64,000 nt of DNA, from contig JANFNE010000013.1 of the NCBI GenBank assembly GCA_024867545.1, forward strand, positions 62,001 to 126,000, given 5' to 3'. This stretch comes from Phytopythium helicoides (Eukaryota > Oomycota > Peronosporomycetes > Pythiales > Pythiaceae). The position numbers and the translations under genes were made by a program. The notes below the pieces were generated by a model. That model made no database searches and was not told the DNA's origin. It was given only the letters and a program-made list of their open reading frames with translations. Shown one piece after another: positions 22,401-32,171 of this stretch; within the stretch, counting starts at the first letter, position 1, and each line of letters starts with the position of its first letter.

Positions 22401-22596
22401 CGAAATCACTCAGCTTTGCACGGAGATGACGGTCAAGCAACACGTTCTTCGACTTGAGATCGCGATGAATGACAACAGGCACGAGCGAGTGCAAGTACAC
22501 AAGTGCGTCCACAATGTCGATGGCCAGGCTGATCTTCTCTCGCTGCCATGAAAGCGTGCTCGAGGCCGCTGGGAGCGCGAGTAGCGACTCCAAATC
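19136..22596 (+). repeat. Left arm of a 3.46-kb inverted duplication
   Basis: Reads as the near-identical reverse complement of 25818-29281; the translated products differ at only a few residues. It carries the end of F2, the whole LRR/TM gene F3 and the 3' part of receptor kinase C. The outer break lies inside a paralogous coding frame and the inner break inside the kinase domain, just before GATTTGGAG. Confidence 0.9.
19625..21750 (+). CDS. Multi-pass membrane protein with C-terminal LRR-like domain (copy F3)
   Basis: A lineage-type family seen eight times in this window; function unknown. The ATG at 19625 follows a GTG-only extension and matches the ATG of copy F4. About seven hydrophobic spans fill residues 25-375, including VFIAGSWIAFLILHILP and LLVLNCWVMAIVHSVF. 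The C-terminal part has RPWGI-type and PSCNLMVVNC motifs, RHCPALEMPPIIQTFP and irregular leucine-rich units. SINLDGTNIS, FPSWIDEWLTFPGD and AAGSPYC follow. A one-base loss near 20790 (CAG-TTCGG against CAGGTTCGG in F4) breaks the frame between the membrane and LRR parts. It is convergent with receptor kinase C, 63 bp apart. A surface sensor or partner for the kinases is a guess. Confidence 0.8.
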
Positions 22597-24026
22597 GCCC
22601 CGTTCCATGTACTCGGTGATGGCACATAAGTGCAGCAGCGACTGCCACGCCACACCAACAAAACCGACGATCGGGGATGATCCAGTACCTGACGCCATGC
22701 GGATCTCGTCCGAGAACTGCTCGAGCGACGCAACATCTTCGCGCTTGGACGGCAACAGACACTTCATCGCGACGTAGCGCGCCTCGTACTGTCCCAAGCC
22801 AGACCTCGCCCATACCTCCTTTTGAGAGCAGCCGCAGGAAAGCCAGCTGCGCGAACGAAATGCGTTTGGTCACAATCGTTGGCTCGGCGACAAACTTCCG
22901 GAGAACGCTCGACTTGCGGCACAGCTGGTCGTTGGACAGCGCGATCTCGGCGCGCGTGGTCGCGACGATGGTGCCTGCAGTCGCGCCTTTCACGCCAGGC
23001 GTGCGTCGACTGCGCGGCCGCGCGCCGAAGAACACCTCCATCGGCGTGAGCCGCTCTTCCGAGAGCAGCCGCGCAGCCGTCGGCTCTGTCAGCAGCGCGT
23101 CGAGCGCTCCTCCTGGTCCTTCACCCTGCCTCGAGCAGGACCTTGTCCCTGAACAGCTTGTGGCGGCGCACGAGGTACCAGACCGCGAGCGCGAGCATGA
23201 CGCAGACGCCGAAGAGCAGCACGAGCATGACGATGGCCGCGGTGGAGAAGGAGCTGGGCTCGGGCACCGCCAGGTACTCGAGCCAGGCGTCCATGGCGGC
23301 TGACGTCATGACGGCGCACAGGTCGGCGTCGCTGGTAGCGCCCTTGGCGCGGCACGGCACGATGAAGTTGCCGTTGGCCTGGCACGTGCTCTGCCCCGTG
23401 AAGACCGAGGCGTCCACGTGGATGGCGAAGAGGCTGTAGGAGGCGTTGGCGGCGCTGTGCAGGCGGATGACGGGGTTCGCCACGTCGAAGTTCTGTCCGT
23501 CCTCGGCCCATACGACCGCGCCTTGGGTCTGTTCGGCGCCGTCCATGTCGCTTGCAGCCACGGCGCATCGCAGTATGCTCGATGGCGCTAGCACGTCCGT
23601 GTCGCATCCGCTGGCTAGGAAGTGGTTGATGGATCCGCAGTCGCTGATGGCGCAGCCGACCGCCGTCTCGTTCTCGTAGGCGTCGCGCACGGCCGCCAGG
23701 TCTGGCAGCAGCTCGGCCATTGTGCGTCCGCAAGCCGTGAACACCTGCACGAGCGTGTCGTTGTCGTCCGCGCGCAGCACGAAGCCCGAGTCCCAGAGCA
23801 GCGCGCGCTGCGCGAGCCCCGAGAGCGAGCCCCAGGCCAGCGACCGGCTGCTCAGCCGCGCGCTCACGGCCGAGGGCAGCGCGCTCTCCTTGACGCCCAG
23901 CGCGTCGGCCGCCTCGCCCGCCTGCTCCAGTCGGAACAGCCGCTGCACCAGGTCGCTGTCGGCGCGCGCAGGCAGCGCCAGCAGCGCCAGGACCGCCGGC
24001 GCCAGGAGCGAGCACGAAGGCGCCAT
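21814..24026 (-). CDS. Receptor-like TKL protein kinase with eight-cysteine ectodomain (copy C)
   Basis: The signal peptide is residues 1-22 (LLAPAVLALLALPARA). The ectodomain to about residue 258 has LAQRALLWDSG, VQVFTACGRTM and eight cysteines (99, 125, 130, 141, 154, 215, 225, 237). A TM helix spans about 261-287, followed by basic RRHK. The cytosolic part has a juxtamembrane linker, then a TKL-type kinase: KGGMGEVWLG, AMK, HRDLKSKN, DFGLSRE and GTILWSAPE, all the catalytic residues. A Gly/Ala-rich insert of about 40 residues sits in the C-lobe after YGFTKDR. Two extra G bases (near 23122 and 22798) shift the frame. It should be a plasma-membrane Ser/Thr or dual-specific kinase sensing an unknown external ligand. 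Its 3' end lies in the left inverted-repeat arm. Confidence 0.88.
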
Positions 24027-24071
24027 CGCGGAGCGGAAGTGGCGGTTCTCTGCCAACTGCAAGCGCGGCCA

Positions 24072-24087
24072 CTTGGCGTTTGTATGG
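24072..24087 (+). promoter_or_regulatory. Recurring 16-mer CTTGGCGTTTGTATGG upstream of receptor C
   Basis: An exact copy lies 46-61 bp upstream of the receptor C ATG, in inverse orientation to the gene. Identical copies occur at 1814-1829 and 37816-37831, with variants at 25430-25446 and 1909-1925. The position suggests a promoter element; I know of no name for it. Confidence 0.45.
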
Positions 24088-24575
24088 GGGGCCAGTCTGA
24101 CCGGAGGGTTCTGCGGGAGGGGAATATTGGCCAATGGATGCGCGAGTTGGGAGGTTTTTAGACCAATCACAAGACTACTGGTTGGACGGGGGAGGGAGGG
24201 CTTTCTCATACGTTTTTTTTTTCTGGTCAAATGGGCATACCATCTTTCTAATTGGTTTGCATCGTTCCGCCCCAACAGCACGACAACACAGCGATTCAAG
24301 ATCTAAGCGGAGAAGCGAAAGTTCTACGAGACATAGAGGGAAAGAGATCAACAGGTATCCCATTCACCCACCCACGCACACACAGACAAGAGCTCCAAAT
24401 CCAAACCAAACAACGTTGAGCTGTCAAAGTCGCATGCGTGTTCGCTCGTTGTGTTCGTGCGCGAGCATGCACTTGGATGAACATATATGAAGCATTGCAC
24501 AAGCACGCTTCACTAATAAGTTACACTCGAGCGGACTGCAGCCTCTGGCGAAGAGGGGATGCTCCGTCAACTCGA

Positions 24576-25343
24576 TCAGCGCCAGCGAGGTTGGACCATC
24601 GACTTGGCGACAAGAGTCTGTCTCGATCGCGTCGACTTGGTGGGGGTCGAAGCGCCGATTTCAGCAGCAGCTTTGGCGGCTTGCTCCTCGCGTCGGCGGC
24701 CGAGTGAAACGAATCGAGTGTCTTGCCGCTCAGTTGCGGTAGGCAGAGGAGCGGCGATCTTCGCGATTGGCTGCTCCGAGTTGCTGTTGTTGTTGTTGTT
24801 GTTGTTGTTGCTGCTGCTGCTGCTACTGCTCCTATCACATCGGCGGCGGCCTTGAGACACAAAGTGCCGCAGCTGAAACTCACGCTTCAGGTTCCACTCG
24901 CGCGTGGCGCGGGCTGCACGGAAGCTGGCGACGAGCTCCTCGCACGAGTCGTGCGGCTCCAGCTGGCACTCGCTCTCCAAGGCGATGTGTTCCGGCTTCG
25001 ACTGATGGTAGGACTCGCTGTCGCTGTCGCTGTCGTCGTCCTCGTCCGTGGTCGAGTCGATTTGGGTCTTCTCGTCGGTTTGCTCCTTGACCGAGGTATC
25101 AGCGTGGACCGAGGCTGTGGGTCGCTTCTCTAAGTCCTTCGAGCCGACTTGGGCGAGGCTCGTGGGCTCCTTCGCGTCGCTTGAGGCAGTGGAGTCCGTC
25201 AAGGGAGCGAAGCGCGCGACGGGAGACGCGTAGGGGGCCGACGAGAGCTGCAGCAGCACAGCCCAGACGACGGCGACGAGCAGCGCCGAGCAGACGGCGA
25301 TCACCAGCACAGAGACGAGCGTGAGAGCGGCGGCGGTGCTCAT
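24576..25343 (-). CDS. Small single-pass membrane protein with acidic and homopolymeric tracts
   Basis: 255 residues, no intron, ATG at 25343. The N-terminus is a hydrophobic span (LVSVLVIAVCSALLVAVVWAVLL), either a signal anchor or an uncleaved TM. A Ser/Thr-rich stretch, a strongly acidic tract (DEDDDSDSDSES) and a short charged region FRAARATREWNLKREFQLR follow. Next are poly-Ser and poly-Asn runs encoded by a CAG/CAA-type microsatellite, and a basic tail. No known domain is seen. It lies in the spacer of the inverted duplication, upstream of receptor C and on the same strand. A variant of the recurring 16-mer lies about 90 bp before its start. Function unknown. Confidence 0.65.
   Translation of the reverse strand: MSTAAALTLVSVLVIAVCSALLVAVVWAVLLQLSSAPYASPVARFAPLTDSTASSDAKEPTSLAQVGSKDLEKRPTASVHADTSVKEQTDEKTQIDSTTDEDDDSDSDSESYHQSKPEHIALESECQLEPHDSCEELVASFRAARATREWNLKREFQLRHFVSQGRRRCDRSSSSSSSNNNNNNNNSNSEQPIAKIAAPLPTATERQDTRFVSLGRRREEQAAKAAAEIGASTPTKSTRSRQTLVAKSMVQPRWR
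24783..24829. repeat. Trinucleotide microsatellite (TTG)n(CTG)n
   Basis: A run of TTG/TTGTTG followed by CTG repeats. On the minus strand it encodes the poly-Ser then poly-Asn tracts of the acidic membrane protein. Length polymorphism is expected. Confidence 0.9.
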
Positions 25344-25429
25344 GCTGGCTGGAGGCTGAGGGCTTGGCTTGCTCTCTGGGCGGCGAGAAGGAAAGTGAGG
25401 GCTTGGCTGGAAAAGGCAACCCGAGTTGA

Positions 25430-25446
25430 CTTAGCGTTTGTATGTG
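25430..25446 (+). promoter_or_regulatory. Variant of the recurring 16-mer upstream of the acidic membrane protein
   Basis: CTTAGCGTTTGTATG, followed by TGG, matches the 16-mer with one internal change and one insertion-like change. It lies about 90 bp upstream of the ATG at 25343. Confidence 0.35.
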
Positions 25447-25817
25447 GGGATTTTGGAGAAAAGCCTCGGAAAGGCCCATGGCGGCCAGGGAGTCACGATC
25501 GCTCGTGGAGAGAAAGCGAACGAACAGCCAGTGCCTGTAAGGACCGACGTGTAGCAGAAGCGCGTCAAGAGGTCGGTCAGGATCTGCGGATCCTCCGTGG
25601 TTGAAGTATCCAAGTGTTGAAGCGGATCTGTAGCCATTTCCACCGTAACCAGATGCCCGTCACATTTGTGGCGCCACCACCAGTCGCGTGGCACGTCACA
25701 TGAGTGCACATTCCAAGTAGCTCAGATGGCGAGCACGGGCGTAGATAGTAAGAGGGAGGCTGAGTGATTTCACAGACTGATCGGCGCGTCTTCGCCGAAG
25801 TATCTTCAGGTAGTGGT

Positions 25818-26600
25818 GATTTGGAGTCGCTACTCGCGCTCCCAGCGGCCTCGAGCACGCTTTCATGGCAGCGAGAGAAGATCAGCCTGGCCATCGACAT
25901 TGTGGACGCACTTGTGTACTTGCACTCGCTCGTGCCTGTTGTCATTCATCGCGATCTCAAGTCGAAGAACGTGTTGCTTGACCGCCATCTCCGCGCAAAA
26001 CTGAGTGATTTCGGTCTCAGTCGCGAGCGGTCGATGGAGGATACGATGACGAACGGCGTCGGGACAATCCTCTGGAGTGCTCCCGAGGTGCTTGAGGGGA
26101 ACCAGTACGACGAGAAGGCCGACATCTTCTCTTTTGGCATCGTACTATCCGAGATCGACACGTGCGCATTGCCGTACGGGTTCACGAAGGATCGTGGAGC
26201 TGGTGGAGCTCCAGGTGCTGCCAATGGGATTGGCATTGGAGCTGCCGCCGGCATGGGTGCAGCAGCAGCGATTGGTGCAGTCGCCGCTGGCGCTGGTCGC
26301 AACAAGATGAAGAGCATGCAGATTGTGCATTTGGTGTCGGAGGGGAAGCTGCTGCCGACTTTCCGCGATGATTGTCCTGCAGCACTCGTTGCGCTTGCAC
26401 AGCGATGCCTCCGTCTGGATCCCTCCTCGCGTCCAACGGCGATGGAAGTCGCCTACGAGCTGCGATCTTCCATTCTGCCGATGCTGCTGCAGCAGGCAGA
26501 TGAAACCGCTGCCACCGGCGCGGCCACAGTCTCGGGTTCGACAGCGGTGTCCACCTCATCGTCCGACCATCCTGCCGTGCCGCAGTCGCCCTCTTCATAA
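25818..26600 (+). pseudogene. 5'-truncated TKL kinase fragment (copy E)
   Basis: Near-identical to the 3' part of receptor kinase C. It starts at GDLESLLALP, in the middle of the N-lobe/hinge, and runs through HRDLKSKN, DFGLSRE, GTILWSAPE and the Gly/Ala insert to the same C-terminus. It lacks the glycine loop, the VAMK lysine, the TM helix and the ectodomain, so it cannot be an active kinase alone. Its 5' end coincides exactly with the inner boundary of the right inverted-repeat arm. The 240 bp upstream show no matching receptor sequence. Confidence 0.9.
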
Positions 26601-26663
26601 TGCACGAGGGCCACCAACAAAAAGAAGTAATATGAATGCTATGATATTGATGCAGAGTCCGTG

Positions 26664-28790
26664 TCAATCGATTTTTGCAATCGCATCCTCTTGGGCGAGT
26701 GGGAACCGATGCATGACGGTTGGAGAGCACGACACGCCTCGTTCCAAGTATTTCCAGTTGGCTACGGACGCATCCATAAGTTGCGATGCAAGACCATGCG
26801 AGGAAGCGGGAACTGCTGTGAATTCTGTCTGTTCGCCTGCAAAGATCCGCTCTCGATCGGCACAATAAGGCGACCCAGCCGCTGAAATGCGCTCCGGGAA
26901 CATCATGTCGCCAGGGAATGTAAGCCACTCATCGATCCACGACGGAAAATACGAGATGTTGGTGCCATCCAAGTTGATGGATGTCAGCGTCTTCGAAAGA
27001 TGTGTGACGTTGGCTGGTAGCTCGCGCAGTAGGGTATCTCGAAAGTCGATCGATTCGATAGTAGGAAGCTCGAAGAGTTGCTCTGGGATTTCTCGAATTG
27101 GATTTGCAGCCATGAGCAGTGCTCTCGGTGCAAGTCGTGATAAAGCACTCGGCACCTTTGCGAGCAGTGACGTATCGAAGTGAATAATTGCTCCTTGTGG
27201 CAACATCGTGTCGAAAGTAGCCGGAAGCTCTCGGAGATTCGTAATAACGAGTCCAAACACTATGATAGAGGGCGGAAAGTCCGAGCTTTGAAGTCCCATC
27301 GGCAAGAGTCCGCCTTGAAATTCAACGCGAATCAGCAAGAGGAAGTTCATGAAAGGATGGGTCATCCCGGTAACTGCGGCATCATGACCCCACCGCATAA
27401 TCGTCGAGTTGTAAATTTTGAGCAGGCCCAGATGTGGAAATGTCTGAATGATCGGCGGCATCTCCAGCGCTGGACAGTGACGAATCACCAGCTTGGTCAT
27501 TGAGAGTGGATACAGATGCTTCAGTTCACTGTAGATCTCGTTCTCACGCCCAGAGATCCGGCAGATATTGCAGTTGACGACCATGAGATTACACGACGGC
27601 TGATCGATCCCCCAAGGCCGAACCTGCATCACACATCCTGATACCTTTGTATTGTGCTCGGCTGCTAAGTGCAGACCTAGCACCACAGCTCCCCAAATGG
27701 CAAACCCCGCTCGAAGACTCCTTGTCAGGACAGGATTCGCTTTGACAGCCTCGTTAGTCAGTCTCAACACTTGCATGGTGCGCGAGCTTGTTCGAGGGTG
27801 ATCCGATTGACTCGTCACCGGGACGATGGACCTCCAGTGTGACCTCCAGCTTTTGTGCATGCGCGCACCGCTTGCCATATTTCCAACAAAAAGCTTGAGT
27901 GTATTGACTGTAGTGAGCATGCTGATGGCAAAAACAAGACGCGCTGCTAGATCACTCCACGAAACAACTAGAACGAGTCGAAACTCGCTCATCGCATTGG
28001 TTACCCACACATCCTCGAACCACTTGAGTCCGAATAGAGTCGAAGAGCCTGGATCCATGTCCTTCAAGTAGTCAAGAGCAATTACAAATGGCACAGCCAT
28101 GGAAGACGCAATGTCAAGCATCAGGTCGCAAATCAAAGACGCAAAATACCGAGACGTCTCCGATCGGTGGAAAACGGAGTGCACGATCGCCATCACCCAG
28201 CAGTTGAGAACTAAGAGGGCGACGTAGAATCGGTTGAGCGACGACCGCGTGAGGAATTGACTCATTCGGTATGCTTGTACTGTTTGTAGTATCGTCTCCA
28301 GAATCTCTCGGATGAGCAGCAAAAGATCAAAGCATGGACCACTGACACCGAGCAATCCGGATTGGGAGAACAGAGCCGAGTTTATGGCTGTAACCAGCTC
28401 ATAGACAGAGCGAGCAATTCCTCGCCGACTAGCAGCGGCTTCATGCACTTGCAGCATCACGGTGAAGACGAATTGGCGTCTTGTTACAGACGCTACAATC
28501 ATTCGAAGGAGCAGCCACACGTGTATGAGCGCGATAGTACCATACGCAGCAGCAATCGTCTGGTAGCAAGTGGATGGCATTCCGATATGAAAAGCATCCA
28601 AGTACCCAGTTGCCCCGCTGTCAAGGAGGGCCAGATAACCATACGCTGAGACGGAGAAAAACACGGTGGGGAGTATGTGGAGAATCAAGAAGGCTATCCA
28701 TGATCCAGCGATAAAAACCTGTTGCGACAACCTGGACTTATGCGTGGCGCGAATGCTCTTCATGCGGGGACCCGAAGAAACAGCGGTCAT
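26664..28790 (-). CDS. Multi-pass membrane protein with C-terminal LRR-like domain (copy F4, intact)
   Basis: The best-preserved member of the family: one uninterrupted 708-codon frame from the ATG at 28790, no introns. About seven hydrophobic spans lie between residues 25 and 375. The extracytoplasmic-type C-terminal half starts at CVMQVRPWGIDQPSC. It continues with an RHCPALEMPP unit, leucine-rich units of about 22-26 residues (LRELPATFD, IREIPEQLFELP, LRELPANV), SINLDGTNIS and FPSWIDEWLTFPGD. It ends with SAAGSPYCADRERIF and WKYLERGVSCSP. Conserved cysteines suggest a disulfide-capped LRR. It is convergent with kinase fragment E. Topology and role are inferred; no family name is known to me. 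Confidence 0.88.
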   Translation of the reverse strand: MTAVSSGPRMKSIRATHKSRLSQQVFIAGSWIAFLILHILPTVFFSVSAYGYLALLDSGATGYLDAFHIGMPSTCYQTIAAAYGTIALIHVWLLLRMIVASVTRRQFVFTVMLQVHEAAASRRGIARSVYELVTAINSALFSQSGLLGVSGPCFDLLLLIREILETILQTVQAYRMSQFLTRSSLNRFYVALLVLNCWVMAIVHSVFHRSETSRYFASLICDLMLDIASSMAVPFVIALDYLKDMDPGSSTLFGLKWFEDVWVTNAMSEFRLVLVVSWSDLAARLVFAISMLTTVNTLKLFVGNMASGARMHKSWRSHWRSIVPVTSQSDHPRTSSRTMQVLRLTNEAVKANPVLTRSLRAGFAIWGAVVLGLHLAAEHNTKVSGCVMQVRPWGIDQPSCNLMVVNCNICRISGRENEIYSELKHLYPLSMTKLVIRHCPALEMPPIIQTFPHLGLLKIYNSTIMRWGHDAAVTGMTHPFMNFLLLIRVEFQGGLLPMGLQSSDFPPSIIVFGLVITNLRELPATFDTMLPQGAIIHFDTSLLAKVPSALSRLAPRALLMAANPIREIPEQLFELPTIESIDFRDTLLRELPANVTHLSKTLTSINLDGTNISYFPSWIDEWLTFPGDMMFPERISAAGSPYCADRERIFAGEQTEFTAVPASSHGLASQLMDASVANWKYLERGVSCSPTVMHRFPLAQEDAIAKID

Positions 28791-29001
28791 CTCACTCGGT
28801 GACTGCGTTTTAGGGATGACCTCAGTGTGACGGTGCTTTGTCGCTATTAAGATTTGACAAATATAGCAGAAGTTGAAACGCACTTCACTTGAAGTGAAGT
28901 AAACACAAGTGTTTGAATAGACATTTCGAGGAGAGTGACTGCAGCAGACAGACGAACCGCTACCACGGCTGCTGCTGTGGTCGTGACTTTAACGGTGGTT
29001 T

Positions 29002-29500
29002 TCACACCACCATCCGACCACTAAGTAGCACCGCACGTTCCGCGTCAAAAGCTTCTGGACGTGTGCTCGAACGGTATTTGGCTATGAAATCGTCCAAGAA
29101 CTCACCTACACGTTGCGAGCGAAAGAGCTGGTTAGCACTGAATGAATCTTCGAGTTCCACGGGATAGGAGCGCATTACTGTCGGAACACACGAGACGGTT
29201 GTATCAAGATACTTCCAATTTGATGGCGATGCATTCATCAGATTTGAGCTCGAAGTTGATGAGAAAGATGCCATTTCTCCAGTGAATATTCGGGTCCGAA
29301 TAACCCCTGCGATCTACTCTTGACAAAGAACATTTCCTGGGAACGTCAGCCACCCTTCTATCCGGCTTGGAAACAACGAGATGTTGATAACATTCAGGTT
29401 TATAGATGCGAGTCTGCTTGGGAGTCTGGTCAGTTTTTCAGAAAGGCTGGACATTTTGATTGACCTGATGGCAATTGATCTGGTCTGAGATATCTCAACT
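29002..29500 (-). pseudogene. LRR/TM family C-terminal remnant (copy F5)
   Basis: 29002-29281 is the inverted copy of the end of F2 (LMNASPSNWKYLDTTVSC). Upstream, to about 29500, the frame still encodes recognisable but diverged family sequence (LPSRLASINLNVINIS, then WLTFPGN). It carries an in-frame stop and has lost AAGSPYC. No membrane half is found. Confidence 0.75.
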
Positions 29501-29798
29501 ACAATTAGAGCAACATCACCCCATTCCTGGATGGTTGTTATTCAGGTTGTGCCAAAAAGCAGATTTATCGAAGACATTTCAAAAGCACGACTGAGCAAAG
29601 GTGAACGAGGATCTTGGCAACTGATGGCCGAAAAACCGTGTGCAGTAGCACTGTTCGATTTGGAGCACACGCGAGTAATTGTGAATAGCCCGATCCGTCT
29701 TCTACCCACGACAACACAAGAAAGCCACCTTGACGCGCGATAAATACAACGTGCTCTCATTCCCTCACGTGTTTGCATCCACCTGAAATCCCTACACT

Positions 29799-31897
29799 CT
29801 ACTTGCGCACAACCTCCTCCGTCTGGCTCAGCACCACGTCATGCGTGTGCTTCTCGATGATGTACTCGTCTTCATCCTCGCTGTCGTAGCCGCCGAGCAG
29901 AGCAATGTACTCGGCGCGGAGCGCGGCCACGGCGGCCTGGCGCTGGGCCAGCAGGTCCTGGAACTCCTTCTCCTGGCGCTGCTTCTCGGCCTTCTCCTGA
30001 GCAATGCGCTCGCGCTCCTTCATGCGGTCCATCTCGTTGAAGCGCTTCTCGTACTTCTTGAGGTTCTTGACCACGTCGGCGTACTCGGCGTCCGACAGCA
30101 GCGACTTGGGGCGCGGGCGCCATAGGAACTGGTAGAACGAGTCCTTCTTCTCCTCCAGGAGCTGCTTGCCCTGGAAAGTCCACAGCGTGAAGCCGTTGTC
30201 CATCTGGAACTTGTAGTACGAATTGTCAATGGCCTGGCACACGGCCGTGGCCACCACGCGGCCCGACGGGTCCCACTCGACGTGCGTGCACTTAAAGTGC
30301 TCCTGCACCGTGATGCTCTGCTTCTCGTCGGCGTCCCAGAACTCGAGCACACCGTTAATGTCACCCAGACCGGCCAGCACAATGTTGTTGCCGTGCGGCG
30401 ACCAGTACAGGTGGCTGCACGGCTTGTCCGTCAGCGTGTACAGGTGTGTGATCTCGCTCGTGGCCTTGCCCGAGCTGCCACCCGCGTTCATGTCGTAGAA
30501 CGACACGTTCAGGCGCTGCGCACCCTCACCGTGCACCGTGGCGAAACGAGTACCCTTGGGCTCCCACGCGAACGCGACGATCGGGTCCTTCATCTCGAGC
30601 ATCTCGACGGGCACCAGCGGCTCGTGGACGCGGAAGATCTCAAAGTTCGTGTACAGCGTCTTCTTCGACTTGGAGTGGCGCGTGACCTTGACGCTGAGGA
30701 ACGTGCCGTTCGGGTGCCAGTTGAGCTTGCAGTCGCTGACGTTGAACAGGTTCTTCTGGCGCACCTCGCGGCGAGACGGCAGCTCGACGAGCGACACACG
30801 CGCGGGCACGTTGTCCTTCTCCGGCGCCCAGTACGCAATGATTGGGTCCGTGGGCGACCAGAAAAAGTCGTGCACGCCCTCGGCGCGCAGCGACTTCTTC
30901 TCGAGGAGCTTCATGGACGGCAGCTCGTAGATGCTGATGACATCCTTGCCGCGGCGAGCGACGTACTTGTCGTCGGCACTCCACTTGAAGGGGGTCATGA
31001 GCCCCTGCACAACCTCGTCCTTGGCGCCCGTGGGCTTGCCGGCCGGGAAGGCGCGCAGCATCTTGTTGTTCTGGACGTCCCAGATGATGATGGCGTTCTC
31101 CGTCTCCGTCTCGCTGACCGTGATGAGGTACTTCTCGTTGGGCGAGAAGACGGCGAGCTTGACGTTCTTGTGGGCGAAGCGGCCAACCTTCTCGTACTTG
31201 TCGCCGCCCCAGAGCGCGATGCCGGGCGGGTGGAAGGTGGCGAGGTAGGATCCCTGCGGCGACCAGAGCACGTACTGCGAGCACCACTGCTTGCCGTTGA
31301 CCTTCTCGCGCTCTCCGCCGTAGTCCATCGAGATCTCTCCCTTGTCGCTCCAGAAGATCTCGGTCTCGGAGCCGTAGCGCAGCGCGAACATGTCGCGGCG
31401 TGCGCTGTCCATGAGCCAGTTCTGGAGGTTCTTGGGTTCGGTGAACTTGTCGAGCTTGGGGGCGACGAAGTCAGCGGGCGTGCTCTGGTACTTGGCCAGG
31501 TCTGCGTACTTGTTGACGCGCAGCGTGTGGCGCTTGTCGAGGCGCAAAGTTGTCGATGGTGCGCACGGCGTCGGCGGCGTGTGCCTCGCTCTCGAACTCG
31601 AGGAAGGCGAAGCCGTTGGTGCTGCCGCCGGCCGCGAATGGCATCTGCAGGTCCACGATGGCGCCGACCTGCGAGAAGATCTTGCGCACCACGTTGAGCA
31701 GCTTGGCGTGCTTGGCGCTGTCCACGACGGGGAGCCCGCCGACGACGACGCAGGCCGAGAAGTCGTTGCAGAAGTCGTCCTCCTCATGCTGCAGCGTCGT
31801 CTGCTCGTCCTCCTGCTCCTCCTCGCTCATGTAGTCGGCCAGCTCCTCGGCCTCGCGCTGGCAGCGCGGCCAGCCGCTGCTCGAACGTCGGCGCCAT
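29799..31897 (-). CDS. eIF3b: Eukaryotic translation initiation factor 3 subunit B
   Basis: A core scaffold subunit of eIF3, which loads mRNA and initiator tRNA on the 40S ribosome in the cytosol. The ATG at 31897 gives MAPTFEQRLAAL and an acidic N-terminus. An RRM follows (ACVVVGGLP as RNP2, GFAFLEFES as RNP1), then the long WD40-like beta-propeller (VLWSPQGSYLATFHP, FKWSADDKYVA, LYWSPHGNNIVLAGLG). The C-terminal helical tail is rich in E/K/R and ends in YDSEDEDEY and TEEVVRK. Two extra bases interrupt the frame: a C near 31846 (LAALQREAEEL restored) and a T near 31545 (IDNLRLDKRHTL restored). Because this gene is essential, these breaks are best seen as sequencing errors. It is divergent from receptor D, 274 bp apart. 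Confidence 0.96.
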
Positions 31898-32171
31898 CGT
31901 CTGCTGCTTGTGGGGGAAGAAGAAGATGATCTGCGGGGTTTTATTGTGCGCCAGCCATTGCTGGAGCGCGTCTATCTACAGAAGTAGTCCCTCTATTATC
32001 CTAAAATTCCCACATATATCCTAATAGCAAAGTGAAACTTGCGAATATACACACAAACCTTTGCGAAAGCGCGCGCGTGGCCCGGCGCGACGCTTGACGG
32101 CCAGAGTTCAGCGCCGGAGATGCGCCGCCAGCAGGCGCCAGACCCGCAGCAGGCGCCGCCCGAGAGCGACG

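Larger units (their letters stand above)
25818..29281 (-). repeat. Right arm of the 3.46-kb inverted duplication
   Basis: Reverse-complement counterpart of 19136-22596. It carries kinase fragment E, full LRR/TM gene F4 and the tail of remnant F5. Scattered substitutions and a one-base frame difference show the arms are not identical copies. Beyond 29281 identity collapses, although both flanks still encode the same gene family. Confidence 0.9.

Noticed and set aside
19136..29281. The inverted duplication as a transposon with terminal inverted repeats
   Set aside because: The arms contain host-family genes, no transposase is present in the spacer, and no target-site duplication is evident.
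30282..31697. A 471-codon open frame on the plus strand
   Set aside because: It is antisense to eIF3b, GC-rich, shows no domain and is a codon-bias shadow of the real gene.
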